DNA from: Eubacterium sp. | Lineage (GTDB): Bacteria > Bacillota > Clostridia > Lachnospirales > Lachnospiraceae | Length of the DNA stretch: 10,140 nt | Direction of reading: 5' to 3' | Assembly (NCBI GenBank): GCA_024697885.1 | Contig: JAILSA010000039.1 | Coordinates: forward strand, 1 to 10,140 | In this document: positions 6,142 through 10,140 of the stretch, in pieces | Layout of the letters: each line of letters opens with the position of its first letter | Numbering within the stretch: the first letter of the stretch is position 1 | Notes under the pieces: model-generated | What the model saw: the letters and a program-made list of their open reading frames with translations, nothing else | Told to the model about the DNA's origin: nothing | The model's database searches: none | Program-made: the position numbers and the translations under genes

Positions 6142-6166
6142 CACCTGGCCCATCTTAATATAAACT
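6138..6166 (+). promoter_or_regulatory. rpsT promoter
   Basis: A perfect TTGACA (6138-6143), 17 bases, then TAAACT (6161-6166). The -35 box overlaps the TGA stop of the upstream XRE gene at 6139-6141. The predicted start is near 6173, giving a 5' leader of about 75 bases before the TTG start codon. Confidence 0.65.
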
Positions 6167-6173
6167 AATCAAG

Positions 6174-6249
6174 TATGTTTGTGCTGACGTCCGTGTCCGA
6201 GCAGCATGACAGTAACTAATTTGATTTTAATACGATGGAGGTGCTAGAA
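6174..6249 (+). promoter_or_regulatory. Structured rpsT mRNA leader, possible S20 autoregulation site
   Basis: TTGTGCTG (6179-6186) pairs with CAGCATGA (6202-6209) with two G-U pairs, and can extend past a bulge to 6176-6177 with 6210-6211, closing a 15-base loop. AGCAT (6203-6207) can alternatively pair with GTGCT (6241-6245), which lies between the GGAGG ribosome site (6237-6241) and the TTG start. The two pairings exclude each other and could gate ribosome access. The role is inferred; S20 is known to repress its own synthesis in E. coli. Confidence 0.4.
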
Positions 6250-6513
6250 TTGGCAAATATCAAATCTGCAAAGAAAAGAATTCTTGTAACTGAGAAGAGA
6301 ACAGCAAAGAACAAGTCTGTTCGCTCTAGAGTTAAGACAGCAATCAAAAAGGTAGACGCTGCAATCGCTGCGAACGACAAGGCTGCTGCTGAAGCTGCAT
6401 TGAAAGTTGCTGTATCCGAGCTTGATAAAGCTACCAAAAAAGGTATTTATCACAAGAATACAACTGCAAGAAAAGTTTCCAGACTTACAATTGCTGTAAA
6501 CAAGCTTGCATAA
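6250..6513 (+). CDS. rpsT: 30S ribosomal protein S20
   Basis: An 87-residue, very basic small-subunit protein that binds 16S rRNA early in 30S assembly. The N-terminus MANIKSAKKRI and the three-helix Lys/Ala/Arg-rich body (KNKSVRSRVKTAIKK, then an Ala-rich helix, then GIYHKNTTARKVSRL near the C-terminus) are diagnostic. I place the start at the TTG at 6250: it gives the conserved MANI- start and the usual length, and GGAGG at 6237-6241 is well spaced. The in-frame ATG at 6235 would add five non-conserved residues and overlap the ribosome site, so it is unlikely. It has its own promoter and a strong terminator, and can also be reached by read-through from the XRE gene. E. coli rpsT also starts at UUG, where the weak start is tied to autoregulation. 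Confidence 0.95.
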   Translation: MANIKSAKKRILVTEKRTAKNKSVRSRVKTAIKKVDAAIAANDKAAAEAALKVAVSELDKATKKGIYHKNTTARKVSRLTIAVNKLA

Positions 6514-6568
6514 GAAGTAGAAGGCAGTCGTACTGCTACTACAATTCTACCCGTCGAATGATATATGG

Positions 6569-6609
6569 GAGCGTGAGAATTTCGGTTGAAATTTTTACGC
6601 TCTTTTTTT
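6569..6609 (+). terminator. Strong intrinsic terminator after rpsT
   Basis: A 15-pair stem (GAGCGTGAGAATTTC with GAAATTTTTACGCTC, two G-U pairs) around the GGTT loop, followed by a run of T at 6603-6609. Between the rpsT stop and this hairpin, GCAGT (6524-6528) and ACTGC (6532-6536) form another small hairpin flanked by GTAGAA (6517-6522) and TTCTAC (6545-6550), so the 3' untranslated region is well folded. Confidence 0.9.
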
Positions 6610-6638
6610 ATTTCTTAAATATTCCATAAAAAATTCCA

Positions 6639-6667
6639 TTGTTCTGAATTCCCATTTTTTATATAAT
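6639..6667 (+). promoter_or_regulatory. Promoter of the GH43 gene
   Basis: TTGTTC (6639-6644) and a perfect TATAAT (6662-6667) are 17 bases apart, in an AT-rich region. The predicted start near 6674 leaves a short leader with GGAAGGAG at 6690-6697 before the start codon. No operator or catabolite-response (cre) palindrome is evident. Confidence 0.65.
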
Positions 6668-6700
6668 TAATTTATATGTAATTTTATATGGAAGGAGAAT

Positions 6701-8845
6701 ATGAAAATGAAGAATACCAAAACAAAACGTCTTTTGGCCCTGGGATTGGCCTCCGCTATGGCTCTCTCCTCTATTTACATGACAGAGGGAACCATAGGCG
6801 CTGCTTCTAAGGCAGTTAAAAAAGTCATTCTCAAGATCGGCAAAAAGAAAGTAACCAAAAAAACCTACAAGTTGAAGGTGAAAAAAACCGCCAAATTGAA
6901 GGTTACCGTAAGACCGGCCAGTGCCAAGAAATCCGTCACTTTTAAGAGCAAGAAAAAATCTGTTGCCACTGTGAACAAGAAGGGAAAAATCAAGGCAAAG
7001 AAGGCAGGAACAGCAAAAATTATAGTAACTGTTACCGGCAAGAACGGAAAGAAGAATAAGACCTGGGTAAAGATTAAGGTTCAAAAGGCCTCCTCTTCTA
7101 CCCAGTCCACCACAACTGCAACCAGCACTCCTAGTGCCACTGCCACACCAGCGGCAAGCCAGACACCAGATCCAAATGCAGTATATACTCCTGGCCCAAC
7201 CAGGACCCCAAGCAAAACTTATGTGGCAAATGTAAACCCTATCAACCAGTGTCTCTATGCCTCCGGCAACGCCTACTACGGCGGTGATCCATCTGTATTG
7301 GTAGACGGCGACACCGTTTATCTCTATGTGGGTCATGACACCTCTGTGGGCGATTCCTACAACATTATTGACTGGAGCGTTTACGCCTCTAAGGATTTGA
7401 AAACCTGGAACTACCACGGACCAGTACTCAGCATGAAAAATATTAGTTGGGCATCCGACTCCATCAGCGCCTGGGCAGCTCAGGTTGCTGAACGCAATGG
7501 CAGATACTATCTCTATTACTGCACCGCAGACCGCAACTGCTCCAGCAAAAAATCCATTGGTGTAGCTGTAGCAGATAACCCAACTGGTCCATTTGAGGAT
7601 ATTGGTCAGGCCCTGGTAAGTGCCGATGTCACACTTCCACAGACTTCTGACTGGAATGATATCGACCCTACTGTTTGGATTGAAAACGATGCTCAGGGCG
7701 TAGAACACCGCTACCTGGCCTGGGGTAATGGAAACCTCTATGTATGCGAGCTCAACGCGGATATGATTTCTGTCAAAGACCAGAATGGCGATGGCCAGAT
7801 TACAGGAACCAAAGAAGATGGTACCGCTGTTAAAAGCACTGCCGATGGAGATGTAATCTCACTTGCTACACCAAGCGAGTTCACCGAGGCTCCATGGCTC
7901 TATCGCCGCCAGGACAGCCAGGGCAACTACTATGGACCATACTATCTCTTCTATGCCAAGGGATGGCGCGAGCAGATGGCTTATGCAACCTCCGACGACC
8001 TGATGAATGGCAAATTCACCTACCAGGGAACTCTGACAGGTCCAACAGCCACCTCTAACACCAACCACATGGCTGTCTTTGACTTTAACGGCAAGACCTA
8101 CTGGGTATACCACAACGGAGCCCTTAAGGGAGGTTCCGGCTTCCGCCGCTGTGCAAATATTACAGAGATGACCTTCAACGAGGACGGAAGCATTAATCCA
8201 ATTCCAGAAACAGCTGCTGGAATCAACGGAATCATCTCCCGCATCTACGGAGAAGGCGGTTTTGTCTACCATGCCAACTTCACCAACTCAACTAGTGACG
8301 GCTCCTACCCTTATACCAATATCGCCCTGGGCAATGACACCACAGTAAACGGCCAGGCCCAGGATGGCGACTCCCAATGGGTTCTTGTCCCTGGAAAAGC
8401 AGACACTTCTGCCGAAGACCTTATTAGTTTCCAATCCGAAAACAAACCAGGCCTTTACATCCACGCCACGGACAAGGAAAATCTTGTTTTAGCTCAGGAT
8501 TATGTATATAAGAACAAGGTAGCAGTCTCAGAAGCCGGAAAGGCCATGACCTTCAAAATCAAGTCAGCACTTAACGGCATTTCCAATAAATACTCCTTTG
8601 AGAGTTACGTTTACGAGGGATACTACATGACCTTGGGTTCTGATGGCAAACTTTGTCTGACTGATGGAAGCGACAAAGACGCTGCAACCTTCTCAGTTGA
8701 AAGCTTTACTCAGGATGAGAAAATTGTCGAATCTCTCGCAGATGCAGTTGCCTATAACGGCGGCTCCATTGTAGATTCTGATACAATTTCTCAGGAAGTG
8801 GAATTTTACAGTTTTTATAAGGAATTGCAAAATAGTTTTAGATAA
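6701..8845 (+). CDS. Secreted GH43-family glycoside hydrolase with Ig-like and AbfB-like domains
   Basis: A 714-residue exported enzyme, probably cleaving arabinofuranosyl or xylosyl links in plant polysaccharide. A Sec signal peptide covers about 1-35 (KTKR, a hydrophobic core, then a GAA-type cleavage site). Residues 36-130 are a BIG2-like Ig domain with 35 Lys, one Arg and no acidic residue. A Ser/Thr/Pro linker spans 131-172. The five-bladed GH43 domain (about 178-515) carries the expected catalytic set: Asp196 in GGDPSV (base), Asp322 in DIDPTVW (pKa modulator) and Glu396 in TEAPW (acid). An EF-hand-like loop DQNGDGQIT sits at 360-368. Residues about 525-670 resemble an AbfB (CBM42) beta-trefoil (ISFQSENKPGLYIHA), which favours an arabinose-containing substrate. 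There is no LPXTG or SLH anchor. The start could be ATG 6701, close to GGAG, or ATG 6707 with better spacing. It is transcribed alone, without sugar transporter genes. Confidence 0.9.
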   Translation: MKMKNTKTKRLLALGLASAMALSSIYMTEGTIGAASKAVKKVILKIGKKKVTKKTYKLKVKKTAKLKVTVRPASAKKSVTFKSKKKSVATVNKKGKIKAKKAGTAKIIVTVTGKNGKKNKTWVKIKVQKASSSTQSTTTATSTPSATATPAASQTPDPNAVYTPGPTRTPSKTYVANVNPINQCLYASGNAYYGGDPSVLVDGDTVYLYVGHDTSVGDSYNIIDWSVYASKDLKTWNYHGPVLSMKNISWASDSISAWAAQVAERNGRYYLYYCTADRNCSSKKSIGVAVADNPTGPFEDIGQALVSADVTLPQTSDWNDIDPTVWIENDAQGVEHRYLAWGNGNLYVCELNADMISVKDQNGDGQITGTKEDGTAVKSTADGDVISLATPSEFTEAPWLYRRQDSQGNYYGPYYLFYAKGWREQMAYATSDDLMNGKFTYQGTLTGPTATSNTNHMAVFDFNGKTYWVYHNGALKGGSGFRRCANITEMTFNEDGSINPIPETAAGINGIISRIYGEGGFVYHANFTNSTSDGSYPYTNIALGNDTTVNGQAQDGDSQWVLVPGKADTSAEDLISFQSENKPGLYIHATDKENLVLAQDYVYKNKVAVSEAGKAMTFKIKSALNGISNKYSFESYVYEGYYMTLGSDGKLCLTDGSDKDAATFSVESFTQDEKIVESLADAVAYNGGSIVDSDTISQEVEFYSFYKELQNSFR

Positions 8846-8853
8846 GGTAAAAT
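8825..8853 (+). promoter_or_regulatory. Possible promoter for the dCMP deaminase gene
   Basis: TTGCAA (8825-8830) and TAAAAT (8848-8853) are 17 bases apart and overlap the last codons of the GH43 gene. The predicted start near 8860 places the hairpin at 8867-8901 at the 5' end of the deaminase transcript. There is no room for a promoter between that hairpin and the start codon. Confidence 0.4.
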
Positions 8854-8866
8854 ATTAAAAAGTCCT

Positions 8867-8908
8867 AGGGACTGTCAAACTAATATAGTCTGACGGTCCC
8901 TTAATTTT
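8867..8908 (+). terminator. Intrinsic terminator after the GH43 gene
   Basis: AGGGACTGTCA (8867-8877) pairs with TGACGGTCCCT (8891-8901) over 11 pairs with one T-G pair, around a 13-base loop, followed by TTAATTTT. The stem is strong but the T-tract is interrupted, so some read-through into the deaminase gene is likely. Confidence 0.75.
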
Positions 8909-8927
8909 GCAAAGATTGGAGATCACT

Positions 8928-9410
8928 ATGAAGCGACAAGACTATCTCACCTGGGACCAGTACTTTATGGGTATTGCCAAACTCTCCTCCATGAGAAGTA
9001 AGGACCCCAACACCTCAGTGGGCGCCTGCATTGTCAGCGCCGATAACAAAATTTTATCCATGGGTTATAACGGCATGCCAAGAGGATGCTCTGATGACGA
9101 ATATCCCTGGGATCGGGACAAGGAAGACCCCCTAGAGACCAAGTATCTCTATGTCTGCCACGCAGAACTAAACGCCCTTTTAAATTACACAGGAAACAAC
9201 CTGCAGGGCTCTAGAATTTACACCACCCTCTTCCCCTGCAACGAGTGCACCAAGGCCCTGATTCAGTCAGGAATCAAGGAAGTGATTTACATGGAAGACA
9301 AATACGCTCTGACCCCTTCGGTCCTAGCCGCCAAGAAAATGATGAAATCAGCCGGTGTAAGTTGGAGGCCCTATGAGCCCTCAGGCAAGGACATTTCCCT
9401 GGAAATATAA
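8928..9410 (+). CDS. Deoxycytidylate (dCMP) deaminase family protein
   Basis: A 160-residue cytosolic zinc enzyme that converts dCMP to dUMP, supplying thymidylate synthesis (ComEB/dCMP deaminase type, EC 3.5.4.12 by family). The zinc site is complete: His78 and the proton-shuttling Glu80 in CHAE (77-80), and Cys104 and Cys107 in PCNEC (103-107). RSKDPNTSVGACIV at 23-36 and GYNGMPRG at 46-53 are typical of the dCMP branch rather than free cytidine deaminases. I chose ATG 8928, with TTGGAG 6 bases upstream, over a TTG at 8907, which lies inside the upstream terminator and adds seven non-conserved residues. It converges on the amidase gene and ends in a shared terminator. Family firm; substrate well supported by motifs but not proven. 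Confidence 0.92.
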   Translation: MKRQDYLTWDQYFMGIAKLSSMRSKDPNTSVGACIVSADNKILSMGYNGMPRGCSDDEYPWDRDKEDPLETKYLYVCHAELNALLNYTGNNLQGSRIYTTLFPCNECTKALIQSGIKEVIYMEDKYALTPSVLAAKKMMKSAGVSWRPYEPSGKDISLEI

Positions 9411-9416
9411 AGAAAT

Positions 9417-9450
9417 AGAGGCCCTCAGGAAGTACTCCTGTCAGGCCTCT
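9417..9450. terminator. Bidirectional terminator between convergent genes
   Basis: AGAGGCC (9417-9423) pairs with GGCCTCT (9444-9450), with an inner stem CAGGA/TCCTG and the loop AGTAC. Rightward it is followed by TTCTTATT; leftward by ATTTCTTTATA. It serves the dCMP deaminase (plus) and the amidase (minus), whose TGA stop (9443-9441) lies within the hairpin. Confidence 0.75.
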
Positions 9451-10140
9451 TTCTTATTGCCTTTTTTCTTCTTTTCCTCTTCCGGCTGATTTTTCACATA
9501 TTCCATGACATCACCCTTAAACTTTTCCCAGGCATCCTCGTGCTCCACAAAATACTTAGGGCACAACTTTCCCGTCACATCGTAGTGGCGGATAATATCC
9601 TCCTCTTCTAGGTCAAAACGGATACAGAGGTAGGCCACAAGCTCAGTCAGGGCCTTGTAGGTGGCCTGGTTAAACTTGCCCGACTTGTCCGGATGACAGC
9701 ACTCAATGGAAACCGTATCCGAGTTTCTGTCATTGGAGGCATAGGCCATTTCCTTCAGGGGAATGCACTGGACAATCTGGCCCTCTAGACCCACAATAAA
9801 ATGACTGCTGGCATAGGTAGGTCTGGACTTGTGCTTGTTGAGTTCGGGCAGGTTGTTAAAATAATTCCGGTTGTCTATGGCGTCAGACCCTGGATTTGCC
9901 GTGTAGTGAACCACCACCCCCTTCACCTCCTTTAGGGCCAACTGCGGCCTGGAGTACTCATTGGGGGTCAGAAGTTTTACATCTAGATTCAGTTCTGGCA
10001 AAACCTTCTGCTTGGCCTGGTCCTCCTCCTTGTGACTCAGTTTCCAAATCCTGGTGCCCACAAGGATGACAGCAAAAAGAAAAAGGGCTGCGCCACTAAT
10101 TAAGAGGGCACAGCGCACTATAGTTTTCTTTTTTAGCTTA
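9441..10140 (-). CDS. Membrane-anchored N-acetylmuramoyl-L-alanine amidase (Amidase_2), start probably off the right edge
   Basis: A zinc hydrolase expected to cut the bond between N-acetylmuramic acid and L-Ala of peptidoglycan, held outside the membrane by an N-terminal anchor. Numbering from the first in-window GTG (10118), residues 4-21 are a hydrophobic membrane segment followed by a charged linker (26-45). The Amidase_2 domain covers about 60-205, with zinc ligands His71 (VVVHYT), His178 (IIRHYD) and Cys186 (GKLCPK), and Glu139 (SIECC) in the active site. The tail (about 211-225) is rich in Glu and Lys. GTG 10118 has no clear ribosome site, and the frame stays open to 10140, adding the basic KLKKKT stretch expected before a signal anchor, so the true start is probably outside the window. 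The role (wall turnover, sporulation or cell separation) cannot be told from the context. Confidence 0.88.
   Translation of the reverse strand, partial: KLKKKTIVRCALLISGAALFLFAVILVGTRIWKLSHKEEDQAKQKVLPELNLDVKLLTPNEYSRPQLALKEVKGVVVHYTANPGSDAIDNRNYFNNLPELNKHKSRPTYASSHFIVGLEGQIVQCIPLKEMAYASNDRNSDTVSIECCHPDKSGKFNQATYKALTELVAYLCIRFDLEEEDIIRHYDVTGKLCPKYFVEHEDAWEKFKGDVMEYVKNQPEEEKKKKGNKKEA

Noticed and set aside
6235..6249. ATG at 6235 as the rpsT start
   Set aside because: It overlaps the ribosome site and adds five residues before the universally recognisable MANIKSAKKR start encoded from TTG 6250.
6659..7708. 349-codon open frame on the minus strand opposite the GH43 gene
   Set aside because: It is antisense to the signal peptide, Ig-like and catalytic regions of a clear GH43 protein, shows low-complexity Cys/Gly/Trp-rich translation, and has no convincing domain or ribosome site.
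7778..7804. Dockerin domain in the GH43 protein
   Set aside because: Only one calcium-loop-like motif is present and it is inside the catalytic domain; dockerins have two repeats and usually sit at a terminus.

Overview
The window looks like a chromosomal segment from a low-to-mid GC Firmicute, most likely a Lachnospiraceae-type gut or rumen Clostridium relative. The signs are strong AGGAGG ribosome sites, sigma-A-type promoters, an 812-residue methionine synthase without the reactivation domain, and a secreted GH43 enzyme with a bacterial Ig-like domain and a Ser/Thr/Pro linker. The genus is an inference from gene content only. I see no rRNA, tRNA, CRISPR array, insertion sequence, phage structural gene or known defence system.

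Left part (1-5518, all minus strand). Read in the direction of transcription, an XRE-type HTH protein overlaps a LytTR-domain protein whose receiver-like domain has lost its phosphorylation residues. A strong promoter inside the end of the LytTR gene serves a histidine-phosphatase-family enzyme, which ends in an intrinsic terminator. Next is a tightly packed run: cobalamin-dependent methionine synthase, then a rhamnosyltransferase-like family 2 glycosyltransferase starting 3 bases later, then a second family 2 glycosyltransferase joined by an ATGA overlap and cut by the left edge. The last two point to a cell-surface polysaccharide locus beyond the window.

Middle (5519-6610). A 245-base divergent region separates the two XRE-type genes and carries promoters and inverted repeats. 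The rightward XRE gene is followed at once by rpsT (ribosomal protein S20), which has its own promoter, a structured leader, a TTG start codon and a strong terminator.

Right part (6611-10140). A 714-residue secreted GH43 glycosidase (signal peptide, extremely lysine-rich Ig-like domain, Ser/Thr/Pro linker, catalytic domain, AbfB-like beta-trefoil) is followed by a dCMP deaminase. This converges on a minus-strand membrane-anchored N-acetylmuramoyl-L-alanine amidase; the two share a bidirectional terminator. The amidase reading frame runs off the right edge.

Most genes are ordinary housekeeping or surface-carbohydrate functions. The parts most worth a second look are the XRE / pseudo-receiver LytTR / divergent XRE regulatory island, the rpsT leader with its TTG start, terminator-like hairpins sitting at the 5' ends of the next transcripts, and the acid-free, lysine-rich domain of the GH43 protein. 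I do not see a clearly new multi-gene system; the regulatory island is the best candidate.
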